This document shows, piece after piece, positions 16,560 to 25,061 of a DNA stretch of 64,000 nt. Both the position numbers and the translations under genes were made by a program. Source of the stretch: Roseibium sediminis (lineage in GTDB: Bacteria > Pseudomonadota > Alphaproteobacteria > Rhizobiales > Stappiaceae); NCBI RefSeq assembly GCF_008711325.1, contig NZ_VXDB01000008.1:124001-188000 (forward strand). The letters run 5' to 3'. The first letter of the stretch is position 1, and each line of letters begins with the position of its first letter. Below the pieces are notes generated by a model. That model was not told the origin of the DNA and ran no database searches. It worked only from the letters and a program-made list of their open reading frames with translations.

Positions 16560-18479
16560 GTGACTTCGAAGCCGCAAACCCCGTTACTGGACCAAATCAA
16601 GACGCCAGCCGACATGAAGTCGCTCTCCGACAGCGAACTTTTGCAGCTTGCGGATGAATTGCGCGCCGAAACCATTGACGCCGTCTCCGTGACCGGCGGC
16701 CATCTTGGGGCTGGCCTTGGGGTGGTGGAACTGACCGTAGCCATCCATCATGTTTTCAACACACCTGACGACAGGCTTATCTGGGATGTCGGTCACCAGT
16801 GCTATCCCCACAAGATTTTGACCGGTCGGCGGGACCGCATTCGCACCCTGCGCCAGCCGGGAGGCCTATCGGGCTTCACAAAGCGCGACGAGAGCGAGTA
16901 CGACCCGTTTGGCGCAGCTCATTCCTCCACATCCATTTCAGCCGGTCTCGGCATGGCTGTCGGACGTGACCTGAAGGGCGGATCAAACAATGTCATCGCG
17001 GTGATCGGCGACGGCTCGATTTCTGCGGGCATGGCCTATGAGGCCATGAACAACGCCGGGTCGCTGGATTCACGCCTCATCGTCATCCTGAATGACAATG
17101 ATATGTCGATTGCTCCACCTGTCGGTGCGATGTCTGCCTATCTGGCGAAACTGGTGTCCGGCCCGACCTATCAGTCCCTGCGCGGGGCTGCGAAAAGCGT
17201 TGCCAATCACCTGCCGAAACCCCTTCAGGAGAAGGCGGCCCGCGCCGAGGAATATGCGCGCGGGTTCTGGACTGGCGGCACCCTGTTTGAGGAAATGGGC
17301 TTCTACTATGTGGGCCCGGTTGACGGCCACAATCTGGAACACCTCCTGCCGATCCTTCGAAATGTCCGTGACAATCATCGCGGACCGGTTCTGGTCCATG
17401 CGGTCACCCAGAAGGGCAAGGGCTACGCTCCGGCGGAAGGCGCCAAGGACAAGTATCACGGCGTAGCGAAGTTTGACGTCGTGACCGGCAAGCAGGCCAA
17501 GCCAAAGGCCAATGCGCCCAGCTATACGAATGTCTTTGCCACGTCCTTGATCAAGGAAGCCGAGGTCGACGACAAGATTGTCGCCGTGACAGCGGCCATG
17601 CCGGATGGAACGGGTCTGAACCTCTTTCAGGACGTTTTTCCAGACCGGATTTTTGACGTCGGCATCGCCGAACAGCATGCGGTGACCTTTGCAGCCGGTC
17701 TTGCGACGGAAGGTTTCAAACCCTTCGCTGCGATCTACTCGACCTTCCTGCAGCGCGCCTATGATCAGGTCGTGCATGATGTAGCCATCCAGAACCTGCC
17801 GGTCCGCTTCCCGATTGACCGTGCTGGTCTCGTTGGCGCTGACGGCCCGACCCATGCAGGGGCTTTCGACACGACGTATCTGGCCTGCCTGCCGAATTTC
17901 GTGGTGATGGCCGCCGCCGACGAGGTGGAACTCCGCCATATGGTTGCAACCGCTGCCGCCTATGATGAAGGCCCGATCTCTTTCCGTTATCCGCGCGGCG
18001 AAGGCGTTGGCCTCGACATGCCGGAGCGCGGCTCCATTTTGGAAATCGGCAAGGGCGTTGTCCGCCGTGAGGGCACGAAAGTTGCGCTGTTCTCGTTTGG
18101 AACGCGCATGGGCGAATGCCTGAAGGCGGCAGAGGAACTGGACGCAGCCGGACTTTCAACGACTGTTGCCGATGCCCGTTTTGCAAAGCCGCTGGATGTC
18201 GACCTGTTGCTGCGCCTTGCCCGTGAACACGAGGTACTGGTGACGGTTGAGGAAGGCTCTGTTGGCGGGTTCGGCAGCCATGTGCTTGGCGCACTTGCCC
18301 AACACGGCGCCCTCGACAAGGGCCTGAAGGTTCGCACCCTTTGCCTGCCCGACACCTATATCGACCACGGCAAGCCGGAGGTGATGTACGCAGAAGCGGG
18401 TCTGGATTCTGCCGGTATTCTTCGGACGGTTTTCGCCGCCCTTGGTCAGGAAGGTCTCGACAAATACCGCTCTGCCTGA
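16560..18479 (+). CDS. dxs: Dxs, 1-deoxy-D-xylulose-5-phosphate synthase
   Basis: This thiamine diphosphate enzyme condenses pyruvate and glyceraldehyde 3-phosphate, the entry step of the MEP isoprenoid pathway. The 639-residue length is standard. Motifs include [18 protein letters not shown] and [13 protein letters not shown] (ThDP/Mg site), [15 protein letters not shown] and [15 protein letters not shown]. The start is GTG 16560, with AGG and GGAG upstream. A hairpin terminator follows at 18581. In relatives dxs is followed by tlyA; here MFS and copper genes lie between. Confidence 0.97.
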   Translation: MTSKPQTPLLDQIKTPADMKSLSDSELLQLADELRAETIDAVSVTGGHLGAGLGVVELTVAIHHVFNTPDDRLIWDVGHQCYPHKILTGRRDRIRTLRQPGGLSGFTKRDESEYDPFGAAHSSTSISAGLGMAVGRDLKGGSNNVIAVIGDGSISAGMAYEAMNNAGSLDSRLIVILNDNDMSIAPPVGAMSAYLAKLVSGPTYQSLRGAAKSVANHLPKPLQEKAARAEEYARGFWTGGTLFEEMGFYYVGPVDGHNLEHLLPILRNVRDNHRGPVLVHAVTQKGKGYAPAEGAKDKYHGVAKFDVVTGKQAKPKANAPSYTNVFATSLIKEAEVDDKIVAVTAAMPDGTGLNLFQDVFPDRIFDVGIAEQHAVTFAAGLATEGFKPFAAIYSTFLQRAYDQVVHDVAIQNLPVRFPIDRAGLVGADGPTHAGAFDTTYLACLPNFVVMAAADEVELRHMVATAAAYDEGPISFRYPRGEGVGLDMPERGSILEIGKGVVRREGTKVALFSFGTRMGECLKAAEELDAAGLSTTVADARFAKPLDVDLLLRLAREHEVLVTVEEGSVGGFGSHVLGALAQHGALDKGLKVRTLCLPDTYIDHGKPEVMYAEAGLDSAGILRTVFAALGQEGLDKYRSA

Positions 18480-18580
18480 CGGTGCACTTATGCACAGTCG
18501 TGCCAGCAGTTACGTCAGCTATGCGACCGCATTGATTGACAAACGCCCCAGCAATTGAAAAAGCTTGAAAAAATCATGGA

Positions 18581-18614
18581 AATGCGCTGGCCCGTAGCCA
18601 GCGCATTTGCTTTT
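18581..18614 (+). terminator. Rho-independent terminator after dxs
   Basis: AATGCGCTGG and CCAGCGCATT pair perfectly around CCCGTAG, followed by TGCTTTT. It separates dxs from the MFS gene. Confidence 0.8.
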
Positions 18615-18637
18615 GGGAATCCCGCAGGAGAAATCAA

Positions 18638-19993
18638 ATGGGCCAGTTGATTGCGCCGATATCCGCGCTGCTCATGGCAGTTGCGCTTGTCGTGTTTGGC
18701 CACGGCCTCCAATCGACCCTGCTGCCGCTGACCGCATCGGAGGCGCAGTTTTCCGATCTCGCGATTGGTATGATTTCCTCCGCCTATTTCGCCGGGCTGG
18801 TTCTCGGGTGCCTTGGTGCGCCTCACCTGATCATGCGTGCAGGGCATATTCGCGCCTTTGCCGCCATTGTCTCGCTGATGTCTGCAGCAGCCATCTTCCA
18901 CCCGATCCTTGTTGATCCGGTCTCCTGGTCGGTCATTCGCGTAATCTCCGGCTTCTGCCTTGCCGGGTTTTACATGATCATCGAAAGCTGGCTGAACGAG
19001 CGGGCAACCAACGAAAACCGTGGCACCATCATGTCGATCTACATTGTCGTGCTGTTCGGCGCGACCATGATCGGACAGGTCTCCATCTCCACGATGGACA
19101 TTTCCTCCTTTGTGCCCTTCGCCGTCGCCTCCGTCATGGCCAGCCTCGCGGTGATGCCGATCGCCCTGACGACCACAAACCAGCCGGCGCCTATCGCCCT
19201 TGTCCAGTTTCGCCCAGTCAAGCTCTACCAGACGTCTCCTGCCGCGTTTGTCGGCTCCCTGCTCGTCGGCGTTGCCAACGGAACCCTTTGGACGCTGACA
19301 CCCCTCTATGGAACGCAGATCGGACTGTCGACAAACCAGTCGGCCATCTTTGCTGCTGCGATCATTGCCGGCGGGATGCTGTCCCAATGGCCCGCAGGCA
19401 AACTGTCTGACATCATGGATCGTCGTATCGTTCTGCTCGGCCTCGCGGCACTCACAGCAGGCGTTGCCGTCGCCATCTTTCTTCTCAATCCGACAGGTTT
19501 CTGGGTCGCAGCCGGCTTTGCATTTGCGATCGGCATTTTCTCCCAGCCCTGTTATGCCGTAGCAGTCGCGCACGGTTTCGACTATGCCTTGCCGGAAGAT
19601 TTCGTAGAAACGTCTTCCGGTCTTCTGCTTGCCTTCGGCATGGGCTCAATCGCTGGTCCGTTGATCGCGTCATACCTTATGGGCCTTACCGGTCCGGGCG
19701 GCATGTTCCTCATGGTTGCCGTTGTCGAGGTTGTTCTGGTTGGCTTCCTGCTGACACGTCTGGTTGCCCGCAAGGCCGTCGAACAGGAAGACAAGACAGA
19801 CTTCGAGTACGCAACCACCGCACAGGTCGGCACAATCATCACGTCCGAACCGCTGGATGTCGAAGCTGACAACGTCATCCCGCCGGAAGACTTTCCTGCC
19901 TATGAAGACGATATCTACAATTTCGATTCATCGTCGACCGACACGGAGCAAAGCGAAACTCCGGCATCCGAGGACAAGAAGGCCGTGAGCTGA
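18638..19993 (+). CDS. MFS transporter, YcaD-like
   Basis: A 451-residue major facilitator with about 12 hydrophobic segments across the first 390 residues. Features include IGMISSAYFAGLVLGCLGAP, the MFS signature region RAGHIRAFA and ESWLNERATNENRGTIMSIY, the last characteristic of the YcaD-type branch. About 60 acidic, serine-rich residues form a cytoplasmic tail (DFPAYEDDIYNFDSSS). Start ATG 18638 follows GGAG by eight bases. Substrate unknown. Confidence 0.85.
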   Translation: MGQLIAPISALLMAVALVVFGHGLQSTLLPLTASEAQFSDLAIGMISSAYFAGLVLGCLGAPHLIMRAGHIRAFAAIVSLMSAAAIFHPILVDPVSWSVIRVISGFCLAGFYMIIESWLNERATNENRGTIMSIYIVVLFGATMIGQVSISTMDISSFVPFAVASVMASLAVMPIALTTTNQPAPIALVQFRPVKLYQTSPAAFVGSLLVGVANGTLWTLTPLYGTQIGLSTNQSAIFAAAIIAGGMLSQWPAGKLSDIMDRRIVLLGLAALTAGVAVAIFLLNPTGFWVAAGFAFAIGIFSQPCYAVAVAHGFDYALPEDFVETSSGLLLAFGMGSIAGPLIASYLMGLTGPGGMFLMVAVVEVVLVGFLLTRLVARKAVEQEDKTDFEYATTAQVGTIITSEPLDVEADNVIPPEDFPAYEDDIYNFDSSSTDTEQSETPASEDKKAVS

Positions 19994-20079
19994 ACTCTCA
20001 GGGCCAGCGCTCAACCATCGCCGCAGATGCGGCAATTCGAACCTCGACGCGTGCGGAAAAACCAAACATATTTGCGGCC

Positions 20080-20466
20080 ATGTATTTGAGGCGACCATCA
20101 CTGTTGCAGCTGCTGCGATTGGAGCGGACACCGCTGGCCTTCCTGGCCGGTCTGTCTTTGATCGCGCAGATACTGGTCGTTGCCTTGACCCTTGCCACGA
20201 CACCGGCGATCTCCTCCGAACTCGGACTTCTCTGCCAACCGTCTCTTAACGGCAAAGCCCCAGTCTCCCGGCACGACCCGGCAGATTGTGTCTGCGGTCC
20301 GGTCTGCCCGCATGGGGCCAAACTCCTTGCAACAGAAGCACCGCGCCATCTTCTTGCTGCTCCTCCCGCTCACGACAGTGCAGAGACCTGCGGATCGGAA
20401 GGCGATTTGCCTGGAGCAGCTCGGACAGGCCAAGGCATTCGGGGGCCACCCCTATTCTCGATCTGA
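20080..20466 (+). CDS. Small cysteine-containing exported protein (DUF2946-like)
   Basis: A 128-residue protein with one hydrophobic segment (about 18-42) and a short motif DCVCGPVCPHG at about 69-79 with three cysteines and a histidine. DUF2946-type proteins with this layout often sit beside copper chaperone genes, which is the case here: PCu(A)C and SCO follow. A role in periplasmic copper handling is inference. The ribosome binding site before ATG 20080 is weak and the C-terminal third is unremarkable, so the call is moderate. Confidence 0.6.
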   Translation: MYLRRPSLLQLLRLERTPLAFLAGLSLIAQILVVALTLATTPAISSELGLLCQPSLNGKAPVSRHDPADCVCGPVCPHGAKLLATEAPRHLLAAPPAHDSAETCGSEGDLPGAARTGQGIRGPPLFSI

Positions 20467-20544
20467 ACCGATTGATCGATCCGTGCCGAGCAGGAACTTG
20501 ACCGGATCTTCTCCCAAAAAACCAAAAGACTGATCGAGTAGAAA

Positions 20545-21063
20545 ATGACCTTTTTCAAGACCCTTGCGACAGCCGCCGCTTTCACACTGCTTTCCGTTTC
20601 CGCGCAGGCAGAACACATCAAGGTTGGCGACCTGACCGTTTCCAAGGCATGGACGCGCGCCACGCCGCCGAATGCCAAGGCTGGCGCTGGCTTCGTAACC
20701 GTGACCAACAATGGCTCCGAAGCTGACCGCCTCGTCGGCGTCAGTTCTGCCGTTGCCGAGCGGACCGAAATCCACGAAATGGCCGTTGTAGACGGCGTGA
20801 TGAAAATGCGGGAACTGGAAACCGGCGTCGAGATCCCGGCAGGCGAGACCGTGACGCTGAAACCCGGCGGGCTTCACATCATGTTCATGGGACTGAAAGG
20901 CAAGTTCATCGAAAACGAAGATGTTCCGGTTACACTGACCTTCGAGAAGGCCGGAACCGTTGACGTACATCTTGCAGTAGCTCCGATGGGCTCCAAGGAA
21001 ATGTCTCACGACCACGGCGGTGACCACAAACATGACGACCACAGCGGTCATGGCAAGAACTGA
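20545..21063 (+). CDS. PCu(A)C periplasmic copper chaperone
   Basis: A 172-residue protein with a Sec signal peptide (cleavage after SAQA, about residue 22). PCu(A)C proteins deliver Cu(I) to cytochrome oxidase, often with SCO. The H-M-x10-M-x21-H-x-M copper site is visible from EIHEMAVVDGVMKM to GGLHIMFMG. The C-terminus is histidine-rich (SHDHGGDHKHDDHSGHG), an additional metal-binding tail. It is followed eight bases later by the SCO gene, so the two are surely co-expressed. Confidence 0.92.
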   Translation: MTFFKTLATAAAFTLLSVSAQAEHIKVGDLTVSKAWTRATPPNAKAGAGFVTVTNNGSEADRLVGVSSAVAERTEIHEMAVVDGVMKMRELETGVEIPAGETVTLKPGGLHIMFMGLKGKFIENEDVPVTLTFEKAGTVDVHLAVAPMGSKEMSHDHGGDHKHDDHSGHGKN

Positions 21064-21070
21064 GGGCTGA

Positions 21071-21691
21071 ATGTCTGGACTGAAAATCCTTCGCTATGGA
21101 GCTTGGGCGGCGGTAGCCGCCCTTGCCGTAGCCTCCGGTGTGCTGGTCTACCAGCAGACGGCCTCGGGGCCTGACAATTCCGCGCTGATCGATCCAATCG
21201 CGACCATCGGCGGTCCCTTCGAGCTGGTGAGCGGCGACGGCACAACCGTGACCGACAAGGATCTGGCCGACCGTCCCAAGGTGATGTTCTTCGGTTTCAC
21301 CTTCTGTCCTGATGTCTGCCCGACCACCCTTGCCGAGGTTCAGGGCTGGATCCAGAAACTGGGACCGGACGCGGACAAACTCCATTATGCCTTTGTCACC
21401 GTTGATCCGGAGCGCGACACTCCAGCCGTCATTCGCGATTATGTGGCTGCCTTTGATGACCGCATCCTCGCGCTGTCCGGCTCTCGCGAGCAGGTCGACG
21501 CCATGACCAAGGCCTACCGCGTTTACGCAAAGAAGGTACCGCTTGACGACGGCGACTATACGATGGACCATTCTGCCGCCGTTTTCCTGATGAACAAGGA
21601 CAACAAGTTCGTCGGCACCATCGCCTATGGCGAAGCGGAAGAAACGGCCATGGCGAAATTGAAGCGCCTGATTGCCAACGCTGGAAGCTGA
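21071..21691 (+). CDS. SCO family copper-delivery protein
   Basis: A 206-residue membrane-anchored thioredoxin-fold protein that helps assemble the CuA or CuB centre of haem-copper oxidases. One N-terminal transmembrane segment (about 8-27) is followed by the copper motif FTFCPDVCPTT (CxxxC) and the third ligand in MDHSAAVFLMNKDN. It forms an operon with PCu(A)C upstream and a 44-residue membrane peptide downstream. Confidence 0.93.
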   Translation: MSGLKILRYGAWAAVAALAVASGVLVYQQTASGPDNSALIDPIATIGGPFELVSGDGTTVTDKDLADRPKVMFFGFTFCPDVCPTTLAEVQGWIQKLGPDADKLHYAFVTVDPERDTPAVIRDYVAAFDDRILALSGSREQVDAMTKAYRVYAKKVPLDDGDYTMDHSAAVFLMNKDNKFVGTIAYGEAEETAMAKLKRLIANAGS

Positions 21692-21706
21692 CCGGATCTG
21701 AAGACT

Positions 21707-21841
21707 ATGCGCATGCCGCTATATGCAGGATTGGCAACCGGAGCCGGGCTCTTGATCCTGGCTTCCGGCTTCCTGTGGATGCAGGCTGGCGAGCGCGTCT
21801 TTGTCGACAAGCTGCTGGCCGGCATCGCCGGTTGTTTTTGA
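21707..21841 (+). CDS. Candidate 44-residue single-span membrane peptide
   Basis: The frame from ATG 21707 to TGA 21839-21841 encodes a peptide with one clear transmembrane helix (ATGAGLLILASGFLWMQ, residues 11-27) and a short tail VFVDKLLAGIAGCF. It starts 16 bases after the SCO stop and ends 12 bases before tlyA, so it fits tightly into the operon. GAAG sits just upstream of the start. Position suggests a cytochrome-oxidase or copper-related accessory peptide, but that is inference. I do not recognise a family. Confidence 0.6.
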   Translation: MRMPLYAGLATGAGLLILASGFLWMQAGERVFVDKLLAGIAGCF

Positions 21842-21853
21842 TCGAGCAGCGGC

Positions 21854-22594
21854 ATGACCTCCAAACGTCTGGACCAGCTTCTGGTCGATCTTGGCCATTT
21901 TGAAACGCGGGCGCGGGCTCGGGATGCCGTGTTGCGCGGGGCTGTGACCGTGGATGGGGCTGCGGCAAAGAAGCCTGCGCAAAAGGTCGCCGATCCCGCC
22001 TCCATTTCCGTTTGCGACCCGGCTGCCCGCTATGTGTCCCGCGCTGCGCTGAAGGTGATCGAAGGACTGGATGCTTTCGGTGTCGACGCAGCGGATCGGA
22101 TTTGCCTTGATATCGGGGCATCCACCGGCGGCTTCACGCAGGTTCTGCTGGAGCGTGGAGCGGCAAAGGTTCATGCCATTGATGTTGGTCATGACCAACT
22201 GCACGCGTCCTTGCGCAGCAATCCGAAAGTTCTCGTTCGCGAGGGGCTGAATGCCCGCGAATTGACAGCCTTTGATCTCGACGGGGATCAGCCGGATCTT
22301 CTGGTCTCCGATGTCAGCTTCATCTCGCTGAAACTCGCCCTGCCCCCGGCCCTTGCCCTGGCGGCTCCGGGTGCGGAAGGGGTGTTTCTGGTCAAGCCGC
22401 AATTCGAGGCAGGCAAGGACGCCATCGGCAAGGGCGGGCTCGTGCGACCTGACATTGCCGAGACAGTTGCCCTCTCCCTGAAGGAGTGGCTCGGGACAGT
22501 CCCCGACTGGCAGGCCGGTGACCTTGTTCCCTCTCCCGTCCTTGGCGGCGATGGCAACAAGGAGTGGCTGCTTTATGGAAAAAAGACGCTGTAA
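21854..22594 (+). CDS. tlyA: TlyA-family rRNA 2'-O-methyltransferase
   Basis: A 246-residue protein with an N-terminal S4 RNA-binding domain (KRLDQLLVDLGHFETRARAR, about 4-60) and a C-terminal FtsJ-like methyltransferase domain. The SAM motif is CLDIGASTGGFTQVLL. TlyA methylates ribose in 16S and 23S rRNA; the haemolysin name is historical. In alphaproteobacteria tlyA usually follows dxs, and a second RNA methyltransferase follows it, as here. Confidence 0.92.
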   Translation: MTSKRLDQLLVDLGHFETRARARDAVLRGAVTVDGAAAKKPAQKVADPASISVCDPAARYVSRAALKVIEGLDAFGVDAADRICLDIGASTGGFTQVLLERGAAKVHAIDVGHDQLHASLRSNPKVLVREGLNARELTAFDLDGDQPDLLVSDVSFISLKLALPPALALAAPGAEGVFLVKPQFEAGKDAIGKGGLVRPDIAETVALSLKEWLGTVPDWQAGDLVPSPVLGGDGNKEWLLYGKKTL

Positions 22595-22642
22595 CACAGT
22601 GAGCCTTGTGTCTTGACCCAAAGGCGGCTATCGCTCGCCCCC

Positions 22643-23911
22643 ATGACCCAGACAGAGCTTACAATTCAAAGCCTCGGCCACCGGGGCGACGGTATCGTTC
22701 AATCAGATGGCCGGACGATTTATGTCGCAGGTGCCCTGCCCGGCGAAGTCGTGTCCGCCGAAGTGAAGGGCGACCGGGCCGAAAACATCCGCATCCTGAG
22801 CGAAAGCGCTGATCGCATTGCCCCTGTCTGTCGGCACATAAACGATTGCGGCGGTTGTAACGTGCAGCATCTCGCCGAACCTGCGTATCTCTCCTGGAAA
22901 CGCGAGCTGGTTGCCAAGGCCCTGTCTGATCGCGGCATCCAGCATGAGGTCCAGCCGGTCGTACCGTGCCAGCCGGGCACGCGCCGCCGCGCAGTCTTTT
23001 CCGCAGCCCGCGCCGGTCGACTTACCCTGCTCGGGTATCACGAAAAGTCGAGCCACCGTCTGGTCGACATCAAGGAATGTCCGGTTCTCGATCCGGCTAT
23101 CACCAAGGCGCTGCCGGACCTGAAACGTCTGGCAACAGATCTCCTGCCGAAGAAGGGCGAGTTGCGCCTTTCTGTCCTGTCGACCACAGCCGGACTGGAT
23201 GTGGCTTTCGACAAGGCAGACCGGACCTACGAAAAGAAGATCGCAAATCTCTCTTCCATGGCGGCGCAGGCGAACTTTGCGCGTCTCAGTGTGAATGGTG
23301 AAACGCTTCTGGAAATTCGCCCGCCCATTCTCGACATGGCCGGCGCCGCCCTTGTTCCGCCGCCCGGAGGCTTCACGCAGGCAACCCAGGATGCGGAAAC
23401 GGCCTTGTCCCGACTGGTTCTTGACGGTGTTGGCAAGGCCAAGCAGGTTGCGGACCTCTTTGCCGGTTCCGGCACCTTCGCCCTGAGGCTAGCTCACAAG
23501 GCGAAAGTGCACGCGGTTGAAAGTGACGCGCACGCCCTACAGTCGATCGAAAAGGCCATCCGCCGCTCGCAAGGGCTCAAGACCCTGACCCGCGAGAAGC
23601 GCGACCTCTTCCGCAGCCCGCTGGTGCGCGAGGAGCTGGAAGCTTATGACGCGGTGGTGTTTGACCCGCCGCGCGCCGGGGCTCAGGCACAGGCAGAGCA
23701 ACTGGCGAATTCGAAGGTGAAGACCATCGTTGCCGTTTCCTGCAACCCGGCCACCCTTGCCCGAGACCTGCGCCTTCTGATCGACGGCGGCTACGAACTG
23801 CAATCCATCACGCCAGTGGACCAATTCCTCTTTTCGCCCCATATTGAAGTCGTAAGCATCCTGAAACGGAGTGCAGACGATGGCGAACGAAAGCCAAGCT
23901 GGCGTATGTAA
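22643..23911 (+). CDS. Class I SAM-dependent RNA (uracil-5) methyltransferase, RlmD/TrmA-like
   Basis: A 422-residue enzyme. It has an N-terminal TRAM domain (about 1-55), an iron-sulphur cysteine set in CRHINDCGGCNVQH with a later cysteine in KECPVL, the SAM site DLFAGSGTFALRLA, the motif VFDPPRAGAQ and the catalytic cysteine in AVSCNPATLARD. It methylates uridine C5 in rRNA or tRNA; the exact site cannot be read. ATG 22643 begins at the TRAM domain; an upstream TTG at 22613 is possible. It overlaps the next gene by 32 bases. Confidence 0.9.
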   Translation: MTQTELTIQSLGHRGDGIVQSDGRTIYVAGALPGEVVSAEVKGDRAENIRILSESADRIAPVCRHINDCGGCNVQHLAEPAYLSWKRELVAKALSDRGIQHEVQPVVPCQPGTRRRAVFSAARAGRLTLLGYHEKSSHRLVDIKECPVLDPAITKALPDLKRLATDLLPKKGELRLSVLSTTAGLDVAFDKADRTYEKKIANLSSMAAQANFARLSVNGETLLEIRPPILDMAGAALVPPPGGFTQATQDAETALSRLVLDGVGKAKQVADLFAGSGTFALRLAHKAKVHAVESDAHALQSIEKAIRRSQGLKTLTREKRDLFRSPLVREELEAYDAVVFDPPRAGAQAQAEQLANSKVKTIVAVSCNPATLARDLRLLIDGGYELQSITPVDQFLFSPHIEVVSILKRSADDGERKPSWRM

Positions 23912-24989
23912 CGACGCAGTCCCGCGGAACGGGCTTGCATCGCTTGCCCGCCGCTCCCGCTATGTCCTGAACCAAGGCAGCCGGGTCGCGCTTTATACCT
24001 TGCATTCGGAAGTCATGCGCCGGATGACCCGGCGACTGCAGGAGACCCTGCCGCCGGTGGCTGATCCGGTTCCCGATGGCCCCGTGCCCAGCCAACGCCG
24101 GATGCTGGCCGATATCGTCAAACTCTTTGCAGATGATCTGGCGTCCGTGGAAGCCGGGCATTATCCGCTTCCACGCGACGGGCGCATGAGCCCCCGCGAG
24201 CTTCTGTCGACCAGCCGCGCCTTCTTCAAGGACGTTCCTGAAGTTGCCCGCAGACGGGCGACAGGCGCGCATCAGGAAGTGTTTGAGGATGAGGAACGGT
24301 TCGCAACCTCACTGCCGCGCTACTATCGCCAGAACTTCCATTTCCAGACAGATGGCTGGCTGAGTGAAGACAGCGCCCGACTTTATGACTTTCAGGTGGA
24401 TGTGCTGTTTTCAGGGGCAACAGCTGCCATGCGGCGGCGGGCGCTGGTGCCCTTTGCCGAGTTTCTGAAGGCAAATGACCAGCGCAAGGTGCAATATGTG
24501 GATCTTGCCTGTGGGACCAGCGGCCTTTTAGGCCCGGCCCTCTCGGCCTTTCCGCGCCTTTCCGGTATCGGGCTTGACCTGTCAGAGCCCTATTTGAACG
24601 TTGCCCGTGACCGGATTGCCAATCGGCGGGCAAGTTTTCTCACCGCCAAGGCGGAACAATTGCCCTTTGCGGACAATAGCGTGGATGTGCTTTCCAGCGT
24701 CTTCCTGTTCCACGAATTGCCGCCGAAGATCCGGAAAGCTGTCTTTGCCGAAATCGGACGTGTCCTGCGTCCCGGTGGACTTTTCCTTTTTGTCGACAGC
24801 CTGCAGAAGGGTGATGTTCCGGATTATGATGGTCTGCTGAGCCTCTTCCCCCAGCTCTTCCACGAGCCTTATTATACCAGCTACCTCACCGAGGATTTTG
24901 CGGCTATGGGAGAGCAGGCCGGACTTGTTGAGCAAACCGTCCTACCGGCCTTCGTCTCCCGCATCGCCACCTATCGAAAATCAACCTGA
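23880..24989 (+). CDS. Class I SAM-dependent methyltransferase, substrate unknown
   Basis: A 369-residue protein. The first 180 residues are helical and arginine-rich with no recognised domain. The methyltransferase core (about 200-330) has YVDLACGTSGLLGPAL (SAM motif I), GIGLDLSEPYLNVARDR, and EIGRVLRPGGLFLFVDS. ATG 23880 follows GGAG by eight bases and overlaps the preceding gene, implying translational coupling. The pattern resembles UbiE/small-molecule methyltransferases, but the substrate is unknown. Confidence 0.82.
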   Translation: MANESQAGVCNDAVPRNGLASLARRSRYVLNQGSRVALYTLHSEVMRRMTRRLQETLPPVADPVPDGPVPSQRRMLADIVKLFADDLASVEAGHYPLPRDGRMSPRELLSTSRAFFKDVPEVARRRATGAHQEVFEDEERFATSLPRYYRQNFHFQTDGWLSEDSARLYDFQVDVLFSGATAAMRRRALVPFAEFLKANDQRKVQYVDLACGTSGLLGPALSAFPRLSGIGLDLSEPYLNVARDRIANRRASFLTAKAEQLPFADNSVDVLSSVFLFHELPPKIRKAVFAEIGRVLRPGGLFLFVDSLQKGDVPDYDGLLSLFPQLFHEPYYTSYLTEDFAAMGEQAGLVEQTVLPAFVSRIATYRKST

Positions 24990-24990
24990 C

Positions 24991-25009
24991 ATTTCAGTGA
25001 TACTGAAAT
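24991..25009. promoter_or_regulatory. Inverted repeat upstream of ribB, candidate operator
   Basis: ATTTCAGT and ACTGAAAT form perfect 8-base arms around GAT, 50 bases before the HTH-RibB start and just after the preceding stop codon. Because the downstream protein carries a Cro-like domain, this could be its autoregulatory site. It could instead be a weak terminator (TTTCGTCTTT follows). Confidence 0.45.
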
Positions 25010-25040
25010 TTCGTCTTTCGTTCTCTTGAGGTGGCCGGGT

Positions 25041-25061
25041 TTTGCCCTTAAACAGGGCAAA
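25041..25061 (+). promoter_or_regulatory. Hairpin masking the HTH-RibB start
   Basis: TTTGCCCT (25041-25048) and AGGGCAAA (25054-25061) are perfect complements around TAAAC. The right arm contains the AGGG Shine-Dalgarno sequence and the first base of ATG 25061. In mRNA this would hide the first start codon. Confidence 0.55.
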
